A DNA stretch of 64,000 nucleotides from Caballeronia cordobensis (GTDB lineage: Bacteria; Pseudomonadota; Gammaproteobacteria; Burkholderiales; Burkholderiaceae): the NCBI RefSeq assembly GCF_001544575.2, contig NZ_FCNY02000005.1:248001-312000 (forward strand). Direction: 5' to 3'. Positions 34,853 through 42,094 of this stretch are shown here, piece after piece. Positions within the stretch are counted from its first letter, which is position 1; the number at the start of each line of letters is the position of its first letter. A program made the translations under genes and the position numbers. The notes beneath the pieces were generated by a model. It did no database searches. It saw only the letters and a program-made list of their open reading frames with translations, and was not told the DNA's origin.

Positions 34853-36334
34853 TCAGGCGGCCTGGCGCGTCTTCGCCAGTTCGGCATCGAGCGAATAACT
34901 CGACAGCATGGTGTCGACGAGACCGGTGGCGCGGCGCCAGTCGTAGCTGCGATACGCATGACCCTTGGTCACGAACGAAGCGCCCGCATAGAAGAGCTCG
35001 TACTGGTTGTGACGCGATGCGAACTCGGAGCCGACCGCGTCCCACGCGAGCTTGAAGAACTTCACGCGTTCTTCGGCGCTGCAGACGGGCGACTTCTGCG
35101 TCTTCTCGATGATGCGTGCGAGGTCGGGATGCTCGAAGTCATGCACGCTCGACGGCAGCATGATCATTCCCCCGCCCGCGAGTTCGCGCAGCGTGGTGAG
35201 GATCTTCGAATAGAGCTGCTGCGTGAGGACCTGCGAGCTGTAGAGCATGTTGCGATCGGGCACGTAGTAACCGTTGACGATGCTGCCCTTCGCTTCCATG
35301 CCATACACATAAGCCTCGACCATCGATGCTTCCGAGGCGAGCTGGCCCAGCGTCTCGCGCACTTGCGGAAACGCATTCGTGCCGTTGACTTCCGAGATCT
35401 TGAGACCGAGGCCGACGAGGAAGCGCAGCTTCGTCATCAGGCGCACCTGACACTGATAGTTCTGGTAGACGTGCGCGGGCGTCGCATGAAACTGCTTCGC
35501 GCACATCGACACATCGCCCGCGACGAAGATCCGTTCCCACGGCACCTTGACGTCGTCGAAATAGAGCACGGCGTCGTTCTCGTCGTAGCGGCTCGACAGC
35601 GGGTTGTCGAACACGGATTGCGCATGCGCTTCGTACGACTTGCGCGACATCACCTTCATGCCCTTCGCGTTCATCGGAATCGCGAACGACAGCGCGTACA
35701 TCTCGTCGCCTTCGCGCAGTGGCTGGATGCAACTGCAGAAGACTTCGTTCGCCATGATGCCGCTCGTGGCCAGCATCTTCGCGCCGCGCACCGTGATGCC
35801 TTCCGCATCCTGATCGACGATGCCCACCGCGAGATACTTGTCTTCCTGCTCGTGCGCCGACTTCGACTGATTCGCCTGCGGATTGACGATTACGTAGGTC
35901 AGGAAGAGATCGTTGTCGCGGGCATACTTGTAGTAGTCGCGCAGCGCGCCGGCGCGGGCCGGGTCGTACTGCTCGAACAGGTCGATGCCCATGACCATGC
36001 CCGAGATGCACGATGCGACGTGATCCGGCGAGCGGCCCATGAAGCCGAAATGCAGCTCCGTCCACGCTTCGAGCGCGGAACGCCGCTCGACCAGTTGATC
36101 GTAGGACGTCGGCAGTTCCCAGATACGGCTCACGCGCTGGCCCGAATCCGGCGAAACGAACGTCATCTTCTCGACGTTTTCCGGCCGCGCCTGATAGTCG
36201 TACAGGTTCGCGTAGCTGCGAATCGAATTGCGGAATGCCGGGTGCGCGGTGACATCGCCGACCGCCTTGCCGTCGAGATAGACCTGACGTCCGTCGCGCA
36301 ATGACGCAATGTGTTGAGTGCCGTTCTTGATCAT
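34853..36334 (-). CDS. HpaB-family FADH2-dependent aromatic monooxygenase
   Basis: A 493-residue oxygenase component of the 4-hydroxyphenylacetate 3-hydroxylase family, which uses free FADH2 to hydroxylate phenols or hydroxy-N-heterocycles. Family landmarks are HFGFMGRSPDHVAS (about 95-108), TYVIVNPQANQSK (about 145-157), GIVDQDAEGITVRGAKMLAT, RYDENDAVLYFDDVKVPWER, and GGGMIMLPSS. The flavin reductase is encoded 32 bases upstream. No homoprotocatechuate genes are near, so 4-hydroxyphenylacetate itself is unlikely; the adjacent cupin and amidase point to another ring. The frame is open into the upstream gene but only as a shadow. Confidence 0.92.
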   Translation of the reverse strand: MIKNGTQHIASLRDGRQVYLDGKAVGDVTAHPAFRNSIRSYANLYDYQARPENVEKMTFVSPDSGQRVSRIWELPTSYDQLVERRSALEAWTELHFGFMGRSPDHVASCISGMVMGIDLFEQYDPARAGALRDYYKYARDNDLFLTYVIVNPQANQSKSAHEQEDKYLAVGIVDQDAEGITVRGAKMLATSGIMANEVFCSCIQPLREGDEMYALSFAIPMNAKGMKVMSRKSYEAHAQSVFDNPLSSRYDENDAVLYFDDVKVPWERIFVAGDVSMCAKQFHATPAHVYQNYQCQVRLMTKLRFLVGLGLKISEVNGTNAFPQVRETLGQLASEASMVEAYVYGMEAKGSIVNGYYVPDRNMLYSSQVLTQQLYSKILTTLRELAGGGMIMLPSSVHDFEHPDLARIIEKTQKSPVCSAEERVKFFKLAWDAVGSEFASRHNQYELFYAGASFVTKGHAYRSYDWRRATGLVDTMLSSYSLDAELAKTRQAA

Positions 36335-36366
36335 GGTGTTCTCCAGGAATGAATTCGTCCGCCGTT

Positions 36367-36885
36367 TCAGGCCGACGCTGCGTGTACGCCGTTGAGCGTG
36401 TGATAGCGACCGCCGAAGAAGATGAGCGGACGTCCTTGCGAGCGCGTCTGATGACGCGTCACGCGGCCGACGAAGATCACATGGTCGCCGCCGTCGTATT
36501 GCGCATAGGGTTCGCATTCGAAGGTCGCGAGGGTGTCGGGAAGCAGGACCGAGTCGTTCTCCGCATCGCGCCAGCCCCACTTGTCGCTGTTGGCCTTCGC
36601 GAAACAGTTCGACACGTCCTGCTGCGACTCTTCGAGCACGTTGACGGCGTAGCTGCCGGCCACGCACAGATCCGCGAGGCTCAGGCTGCGCCGGTCCACC
36701 GAAAACAGAATCAGCGGCGGATCGAGCGACACCGAATTGAACGACGCGACCGTCATGCCGATCGGCGCGCCTTCGCGCCTCGGCGCGGTGATGACCGCGA
36801 CGCCCGTCGCGAACATGGACAACGCGGACCGGAACCGGCGCTGCACTTCCGGATCGCCGCTCGCCCGCACGATGCTGTCTTTCAT
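36367..36885 (-). CDS. Flavin reductase partner of the HpaB-type oxygenase (HpaC-like)
   Basis: A 172-residue flavin:NAD(P)H reductase of the HpaC/PheA2 family. Typical stretches are MFATGVAVITAPRREGAPIG (24-43), MTVASFNSVSLDPPLILFSV and YAVNVLEESQQDVS, with the closing HVIFVGRVTRH. It makes FADH2 for the oxygenase encoded next. First gene of the ten-gene leftward operon; a good promoter and an inverted repeat lie directly upstream. The ATG at 36885 follows AAGGAGAGCGAG. Confidence 0.93.
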   Translation of the reverse strand: MKDSIVRASGDPEVQRRFRSALSMFATGVAVITAPRREGAPIGMTVASFNSVSLDPPLILFSVDRRSLSLADLCVAGSYAVNVLEESQQDVSNCFAKANSDKWGWRDAENDSVLLPDTLATFECEPYAQYDGGDHVIFVGRVTRHQTRSQGRPLIFFGGRYHTLNGVHAASA

Positions 36886-36932
36886 CTCGCTCTCCTTCGC
36901 GCCGCGCTGCCGGCGACGCCTTCTCCAGAACC

Positions 36933-36959
36933 AACAAAGCCTTGTTATTTAGCTTTGTT
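36933..36959. promoter_or_regulatory. Inverted repeat, operator candidate of the hpaBC-liv operon
   Basis: AACAAAGC (36933-36940) and GCTTTGTT (36952-36959) are a perfect 8-base inverted repeat with an 11-base A/T-rich spacer. It falls just downstream of the predicted start site of the leftward operon and 48 bases before its first codon. AGCTTTGT occurs again at 37024 and AAAGCTT in front of marR. Confidence 0.5.
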
Positions 36960-36970
36960 ACATAGCTGTT

Positions 36971-36999
36971 ATTACAGGACAACACATCGCGCCGTTCAA
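36971..36999 (-). promoter_or_regulatory. Predicted promoter of the flavin reductase / HpaB / liv operon
   Basis: On the minus strand TTGAAC (36994-36999) and TGTAAT (36971-36976) are 17 bases apart; the start site would be near 36964, about 80 bases before the flavin reductase ATG. The region is the most A/T-rich in the neighbourhood. Confidence 0.5.
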
Positions 37000-37006
37000 G
37001 CTATCG

Positions 37007-37036
37007 TTTACCCTCTGTAAAAAAGCTTTGTATAAA
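37007..37036 (+). promoter_or_regulatory. Predicted promoter of the iscS-type gene
   Basis: TTTACC (37007-37012) and TATAAA (37031-37036) are 18 bases apart, preceded by TG just before the -10. Transcription would start near 37043 and leave a leader of about 115 bases before the cysteine desulfurase ATG. Confidence 0.45.
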
Positions 37037-37157
37037 AGACAACCCTATTCGGCGAATGGGTGTTGGCCTGTGGAAGCGAGTGTCCGGGCTACACTGCGGC
37101 CCAGTTCCGTTACGCGACTGACCGCGTTGGAAAAGGCACTGCACAGGAGCACGATCG

Positions 37158-38369
37158 ATGACCTCACGCCCCATCTACATGGACTACAGCGCGACGACGC
37201 CCGTCGATTTGCGCGTGGTCGAAAAAATGGTTCCGTACCTTTACGAGCGCTTCGGCAATCCGGCATCGCGCAGCCACGCTTACGGCTGGGAAGCGGAAGA
37301 ATCGGTGGAAACAGCGCGCCGCCATGTGGCCGCGCTGCTGCATGCGGACCCGCGCGAAATCGTCTGGACGTCGGGCGCGACCGAAGGAAACAATCTCGCG
37401 ATCAAGGGCGCGGCGAACTTCTACAAGGCGCGGGGCCGTCACATCGTGACGGTGAAGACAGAGCACAAGGCGGTGCTGGATACGTGCCGCGAGCTGGAGC
37501 GGCAAGGGTTCGACGTCACGTATCTGGACGTGGGACACGACGGATTGCTCGATATCTCCGCGGTGCGCGCGGCGTTACGCGCGGATACGATTCTCGTGTC
37601 CGTCATGATGGTCAACAACGAGACCGGCGTGATCCAGCCGGTTGCCGGCATCGGCGCACTATGCCGCGAAAAGGGCATCGTGTTTCATTGCGACGCGGTG
37701 CAGGCGGCGGGCAAGATCGCCATCGATGTCCAGGCGCTCAACGTCGATCTGCTCACGGTCACGGCGCACAAGGTCTACGGTCCGAAGGGCATCGGCGCAC
37801 TGTATGTGCGGCGCAAGCCGCGCGTGCGCATCGAAGCGCAGATGCATGGCGGCGGTCACGAACGCGGCATGCGATCGGGCACGCTGCCGACGCATCAGAT
37901 CGTCGGCATGGGCGAGGCGTTCCGGCTCGCGAAGGAAGAGATGGAAGGCGAAAGCCGCCGGGTTCGTGCGTTGCGCGACCGGCTGCTCGCGGGCCTTCTG
38001 CAACTGGACGAGGTCTTTGTCAACGGCGACCTGACGCAGCGCATCGCGCACAATCTGAACGTCAGCTTCAACTTCGTCGAAGGCGAATCGCTCATCATGG
38101 GCATGAAGGGCGTCGCGGTGTCGTCGGGGTCGGCATGCACGTCGGCGTCGCTGGAACCGTCATATGTGCTGCGCGCGCTCGGCCGCAGCGATGAACTGGC
38201 GCATAGCTCGATCCGCTTCACGCTCGGCCGCTTCACGACCGAGGATGAAGTCGACGAGGTGATCCGTCAGGTGCGCGAGACCGTGATCAGGCTGCGCGCG
38301 CTGAGCCCGCTGTGGGACATGCATCTGGAAGGCATCGACCTGAAGACGATCCAGTGGGCCGAGCACTGA
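37158..38369 (+). CDS. iscS: Cysteine desulfurase, IscS type
   Basis: A 403-residue pyridoxal-phosphate enzyme that takes sulfur from cysteine for iron-sulfur clusters, thiolation or molybdenum cofactor sulfuration. PLP-lysine is Lys205 in [10 protein letters not shown], and the persulfide cysteine is Cys327 in [12 protein letters not shown], both one residue off the E. coli IscS positions. The IscS type loop and length (E. coli 404) are kept. There is no iscR, iscU or iscA beside it, so this is a stand-alone, probably extra, copy. The ATG at 37158 has CAGGAGCACGATCG before it. It is divergent from the hpaBC-liv operon and convergent with marR. Confidence 0.92.
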   Translation: MTSRPIYMDYSATTPVDLRVVEKMVPYLYERFGNPASRSHAYGWEAEESVETARRHVAALLHADPREIVWTSGATEGNNLAIKGAANFYKARGRHIVTVKTEHKAVLDTCRELERQGFDVTYLDVGHDGLLDISAVRAALRADTILVSVMMVNNETGVIQPVAGIGALCREKGIVFHCDAVQAAGKIAIDVQALNVDLLTVTAHKVYGPKGIGALYVRRKPRVRIEAQMHGGGHERGMRSGTLPTHQIVGMGEAFRLAKEEMEGESRRVRALRDRLLAGLLQLDEVFVNGDLTQRIAHNLNVSFNFVEGESLIMGMKGVAVSSGSACTSASLEPSYVLRALGRSDELAHSSIRFTLGRFTTEDEVDEVIRQVRETVIRLRALSPLWDMHLEGIDLKTIQWAEH

Positions 38370-38389
38370 TCATGCAGGCCGCGGCGCGG

Positions 38390-38932
38390 TCACGACTTTT
38401 CCTGCCGCGCGATCAGATGCGAGAGATCGAGTGTGGCGCGATCGCCATTGGCGACGAGCCGGTCGACGACCGAACACAGCGCCTTGAATTCGGTCTTCGT
38501 CACGCCTTCGAACAGCACGTTGTTGATGCGCTGTTGCGTCGCGGCGAGCTCGCGCAGCAGCTTCTGCCCGTGCGACGTCACGGTGAGGCGCATCTTGCGC
38601 TTGTCGTCGGGGTCCGAGCGTTTGTCGATGAAGCCGAGCTTCTTGAGCTTGCCGGTCTCGATGGTGACGAAAGCGCCGCTCAGATGGAGATGGTCCGCCA
38701 GCCGGTTCACCGTCACCGCCTCGCCGTGCGAAAGATGCGCGACGGAGACGAGCAGCGAATACTGGATGCCGGTGAGACCGATGAGCGTTCCGAAACCGTC
38801 GCGCACGGACAAAAGCCGCGCCGCGAACGGCAGGAGACCGTTGATCAGATGGCGGAATTCCGTGTCCGTCCCGTCGACGAGACACGCTGGATTGGTAATC
38901 GTGAGAGCGGATTCGTCGTTCTGCTTCGGCAT
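38390..38932 (-). CDS. MarR-family transcriptional regulator
   Basis: A 180-residue MarR protein with the winged helix at about 65-130 (GIQYSLLVSVAHL, VTVNRLADHLHLSGAFVTIE, LGFIDKRSDPDDKRKMRLTV) and dimerisation helices at both ends. Such proteins usually repress neighbouring genes and let go when a phenolic acid binds. It is divergent from the SnoaL-like gene at 39014, with an A/T-rich 81-base gap; AAAGCTT in that gap resembles the AGCTTTGT repeats before the hpaBC-liv operon. Either or both may be its targets. Confidence 0.9.
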   Translation of the reverse strand: MPKQNDESALTITNPACLVDGTDTEFRHLINGLLPFAARLLSVRDGFGTLIGLTGIQYSLLVSVAHLSHGEAVTVNRLADHLHLSGAFVTIETGKLKKLGFIDKRSDPDDKRKMRLTVTSHGQKLLRELAATQQRINNVLFEGVTKTEFKALCSVVDRLVANGDRATLDLSHLIARQEKS

Positions 38933-39013
38933 GACCCTCGAACTCCTCGATGCTAATGTAGTTACCTTTTAAAAATAATTATACGGCAAAGCTTAAACAA
39001 GGAGATTTTTGCC

Positions 39014-39559
39014 ATGAATTCCGGAATTCCGACCTCTTCTGTCCGGTCGCTGCTCGAATGTTATATCCGGGCGAAAGATCAGAACCAGCCCGAGCTGATT
39101 TTCGACTGCTTCGCCGCCGATGCCGAACTGACGTTCGACATCGCGACCGAAGCAATCGATTTTCCTCGCAGTGTGAAAGGCGCGGCGGCAATCGCCAAAA
39201 CGCTGGTCGCCGACTTCGGCGAACGCTTCGATTGTTGCCGCACTTATTACGTGTGTGCGGCGCCGGACGTGGATGTTGATGGCGTTTGCGCGATGCCCTG
39301 GCTCGTCGCGATGCGGCAGAAGGATAACGGCGCGCTGCGCCTCGGACAAGGCGCGTACCGGTGGCGCATCGCGGGCATGGGTGACGGGTCCGAAAGAATC
39401 GTTGGATTGCACATCACCATCGAGAGCATGGACACGATCGACGATCCGGGCTCGGCCAGGCTTCGATCGTTGCAGGACACGCTGAGTTATCCGTGGCTGA
39501 TGCCGGCGGAACTCGCGCCGCGAATGGACGCTTTCATGAGTGCCGTTCGCGCGAACTAG
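39014..39559 (+). CDS. SnoaL-like / NTF2-fold protein
   Basis: A 181-residue protein of the NTF2-like superfamily: CYIRAKDQNQPELIFDCFAA near the start is the usual helix pattern, followed by strands (DAELTFDIATEAI, QGAYRWRIAG, VGLHITIESMD). Members include isomerases, small ring dehydratases and polyketide cyclases, and many only bind ligands. No catalytic residue can be named. The ATG at 39014 follows CAAGGAGATTTTTGCC, a strong ribosome site. It is divergent from marR, and its last 4 bases overlap the convergent LysR gene. Confidence 0.82.
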   Translation: MNSGIPTSSVRSLLECYIRAKDQNQPELIFDCFAADAELTFDIATEAIDFPRSVKGAAAIAKTLVADFGERFDCCRTYYVCAAPDVDVDGVCAMPWLVAMRQKDNGALRLGQGAYRWRIAGMGDGSERIVGLHITIESMDTIDDPGSARLRSLQDTLSYPWLMPAELAPRMDAFMSAVRAN

Positions 39560-40512
39560 GCAACCCCCGCGCGCACCGTGCGCCGGGTTGCAAGGTGCTG
39601 CTTCAGCACGTCATGCAAAATCTCGACGAAGCGGCGCGCCACGCTCGACAGCGGCTCCACATGCGAATACAGCAGGCTCGTGGTCAGGCGATGATCGGCG
39701 TCCGCATGCAGCGGCACGACGTCGAGCGCCGCGCGCATGTCGGCATCGATACAGAACGGATCGACGATCGCCACGCCCACCCCTTCCTTGGCCAGCGTGC
39801 ACGCACTGATGGCCGAACGGACGCGCACGACCGGCTCCGGCCGGGGAGTACCGGAAAACACCTTGCCGACGATGCGCCCGAGCGGCGTGTCATGCTCGTA
39901 GTCGATCCACGGCATGGCCGCGATCTGCTTCGGGTCGAGCGTGCGCCGGCGGCCGAGCGTGCCCTTCTTCCCCACGCACCAGACGCGCCCGCCTTCCAGC
40001 GGCACGGTCACGATATTCGGATGCTCCACTTCGAACATCGACACGCCGATATAGTTCTTGCCGAACAGCACGCGCGGCACGAGATGGTTGTGCGTGAGCG
40101 GTTCGAACGAGATGGGCAGGTGCTCGAACTCCGCATGAAATCGCGCGATGGCGAGCGGCACGAGATGCACGCCGAGACTCGGGCTGCACACGATATTGAG
40201 CTTGCCGCTGGAGCCGTCCGCGAGCGAGCGCACGAGACTCTCCACGCGCTCGATGCCCTCGTAGGCCCGCACCACTTCCTCGAAGATGCGCTTGGCTTCC
40301 GGCGTCGGATACAAACGCCCGCGCTTGCGCTCGAACAATAGAAAACCGAGGCGGCTTTCCGTCACCTGCAGCACGCGGCTCACCGACGGCTGCGCCACAT
40401 AGAGCGAACGCGCCGCTTCGCTGATGGACCCGGTCATCATGATCGCGCGAAACACTTCGATCTGACGCAGGCTCATCGCGCGCGCTTGCGGTACTTCTTC
40501 GTCGTAGTTCAT
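39556..40512 (-). CDS. LysR-family regulator of the hydantoin-type operon
   Basis: A 318-residue LysR protein: helix-turn-helix at about 10-72 (MSLRQIEVFRAIMMTGSISE, VAQPSVSRVLQVTESRLGF, GRLYPTPEAKRIFEEV), effector domain from about 100 (SGKLNIVCSPSLGVHLVPLA). The N-terminal type is that of regulators of opine, hydantoin and amino-acid catabolism (OccR/NocR-like). I start it at the ATG at 40512; 16 extra codons upstream are in frame but lack conservation. Divergent from the racemase-hydantoinase operon with a perfect inverted repeat in between. Confidence 0.91.
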   Translation of the reverse strand: MNYDEEVPQARAMSLRQIEVFRAIMMTGSISEAARSLYVAQPSVSRVLQVTESRLGFLLFERKRGRLYPTPEAKRIFEEVVRAYEGIERVESLVRSLADGSSGKLNIVCSPSLGVHLVPLAIARFHAEFEHLPISFEPLTHNHLVPRVLFGKNYIGVSMFEVEHPNIVTVPLEGGRVWCVGKKGTLGRRRTLDPKQIAAMPWIDYEHDTPLGRIVGKVFSGTPRPEPVVRVRSAISACTLAKEGVGVAIVDPFCIDADMRAALDVVPLHADADHRLTTSLLYSHVEPLSSVARRFVEILHDVLKQHLATRRTVRAGVA

Positions 40513-40579
40513 GGTTTGCTCGCCGAAATCCTTGCTCCGGAGTGTAACCGAGCCATCCATGCATGCCGTCTATGGGATA

Positions 40580-40598
40580 TGAAATTTGGCCTATTTCA
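40580..40598. promoter_or_regulatory. LysR-type operator before the hydantoin operon
   Basis: A perfect inverted repeat TGAAAT-N7-ATTTCA of 19 bases in the 141-base gap between the divergent lysR and racemase genes, 55 bases before the racemase ATG. Size and position fit a LysR recognition site. Confidence 0.65.
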
Positions 40599-40653
40599 CG
40601 GCAGATAGTTACTTGCGTATCGTTGAGTCAAGGTCGCAATTCTTCGTCGAGTC

Positions 40654-41319
40654 ATGTCCAATCCCATCTTTTTCCTGAACCCGAACGGCCTCGCCGATGT
40701 CACGCGCGAGATCGAAAAATCCGTACGCGCCCTGCGTGTGCAGCAGGACGCGCCCGCCGCGTTCGAGACGCTGCACGCCGTCGCAGGCGGAATCGAAACG
40801 CAGCGCGACGCGGATCGCGCGGCCGTTGCCGTCGCCGAGTTCGTCGCGCGCCATGAGGCGAACGCGGCGGCATTCGTGATCGCATGCTATAGCGATCCGG
40901 GCCTCTTTGCGGCGCGCGAAGTCACGAAGAAGCCGGTCATCGGTATCGGCGCGGCGGCGATGGCCGTGGCGCTCGCACGCGGATCGCGCATCGGCGTGAT
41001 CGCGGCGAGCACGCGTGGCATGCCGCGTCACTGGCGTGCGTATCATGCGGCGCGCATCGGCGATCTCGTCGCGGGAGAACGTGCCGTGAACCTCGGCGTC
41101 GACGAATCGGGACAACGCGCGCTGGCGCTCGACAAACTCATCGCCACGGGCCGCGCCTTGCGCGACGACGACGGCGCGGATGTCATCGTGCTGGGCTGCG
41201 CGGGCATGACGCCACTGCGCGCCGATATCGAAGCCGCGCTCGACGTGCCGGTGATCGATCCGTGCTCGACGGCGGCATCGCTTGCATTCTCGATCTGCCG
41301 CGAGCGAGGTGCCGCATGA
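40654..41319 (+). CDS. Hydantoin/Asp-Glu racemase family protein
   Basis: A 221-residue racemase of the hydantoin-racemase (HyuA/HyuE) type. The two catalytic cysteines are Cys78 in VIACYSDPG and Cys182 in LGCAGMTPLR. It would interconvert D- and L-5-substituted hydantoins so that all substrate reaches the stereoselective hydantoinase encoded 0.8 kb on. First gene of the operon. Its stop overlaps the next gene's start (ATGA). An Asp-type racemase role is possible, but the neighbours favour hydantoins. Confidence 0.88.
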   Translation: MSNPIFFLNPNGLADVTREIEKSVRALRVQQDAPAAFETLHAVAGGIETQRDADRAAVAVAEFVARHEANAAAFVIACYSDPGLFAAREVTKKPVIGIGAAAMAVALARGSRIGVIAASTRGMPRHWRAYHAARIGDLVAGERAVNLGVDESGQRALALDKLIATGRALRDDDGADVIVLGCAGMTPLRADIEAALDVPVIDPCSTAASLAFSICRERGAA

Positions 41320-42083
41320 TGAACGACGCGAACGACGCGAACGAAACCATGACCCCGTTGCAGCGGCTCGGCGTGCTGGGCGGCATGGGGCCGCTCGCAA
41401 CCGCGGACTTTCTCGTCAAGCTGATCCGGGCGACGCCTGCCGAGTCCGATCAGGAGCATATGCCTGTCATCGTGCATAACGTGCCGCAAGTGCCGGACCG
41501 CAGCACCGCGTTTCTTGCGGGCTCGGACGCGCCGTGGCCGCATCTGCTCGACGGCTTGCGCACGCTCGAAGCCGCCGGATGCGCGGCGATCGCCATCCCC
41601 TGCAACACGGCGCATGTGTGGCATGCGCGGCTCGCGAAGGAAACAGCGCGGCCCGTGCTGCATATCGGCGAAGCGGCCGTCGATGCCCTGTTGCGCCAGT
41701 GCCCCGGCGCGCGTCGGGTCGGCATCCTCGCGACGCAGGCGACCTTGCAGGCGCGCATCTACCATGACCCGTTGGCCGCGAACGGCATCGAGTCCATCGC
41801 GCCGCACGATCCGCTGCAGGCGACGCATGTGTCGGCCGCCATCGGCGCGGTCAAAGCCGGACGTATCGACGACGCGCGCCTGCTTCTCACGCACGCGGCA
41901 CGCGTCCTGATCGCAGGCGGCGCGGATGCGCTGCTGCTTGCCTGCACTGAAATTCCCGTGGCGCTCACGGGCGTCTCGCTCGGCGCGCCCGCCATCGATC
42001 CGACCGACGCGCTCGCACGCGCCTGCGTCGGCTGGTGGCTCGATGCGCGCACCGAACCCGCGCCACTCGCATCGCAACTTTGA
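41316..42083 (+). CDS. Aspartate/glutamate racemase family protein
   Basis: A 255-residue protein of the aspartate racemase group. The opening LGVLGGMGPLATADFLVKLI is diagnostic; the catalytic cysteines are Cys96 in AIPCNTAH and Cys210 in LLACTEIPVAL. It differs in type from the racemase it overlaps (ATGA at 41316), so the operon holds two unlike racemases. It may act on the amino acid released by the carbamoylase, or on N-carbamoyl-aspartate-like compounds. Cytoplasmic. Confidence 0.88.
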   Translation: MMNDANDANETMTPLQRLGVLGGMGPLATADFLVKLIRATPAESDQEHMPVIVHNVPQVPDRSTAFLAGSDAPWPHLLDGLRTLEAAGCAAIAIPCNTAHVWHARLAKETARPVLHIGEAAVDALLRQCPGARRVGILATQATLQARIYHDPLAANGIESIAPHDPLQATHVSAAIGAVKAGRIDDARLLLTHAARVLIAGGADALLLACTEIPVALTGVSLGAPAIDPTDALARACVGWWLDARTEPAPLASQL

Positions 42084-42094
42084 ATCTCAAGCGG

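Noticed and set aside
34853..36885. 4-Hydroxyphenylacetate degradation (hpaBC)
   Set aside because: No homoprotocatechuate meta-cleavage genes are in the operon, and amidase, cupin and DUF2848 genes do not belong to that pathway.
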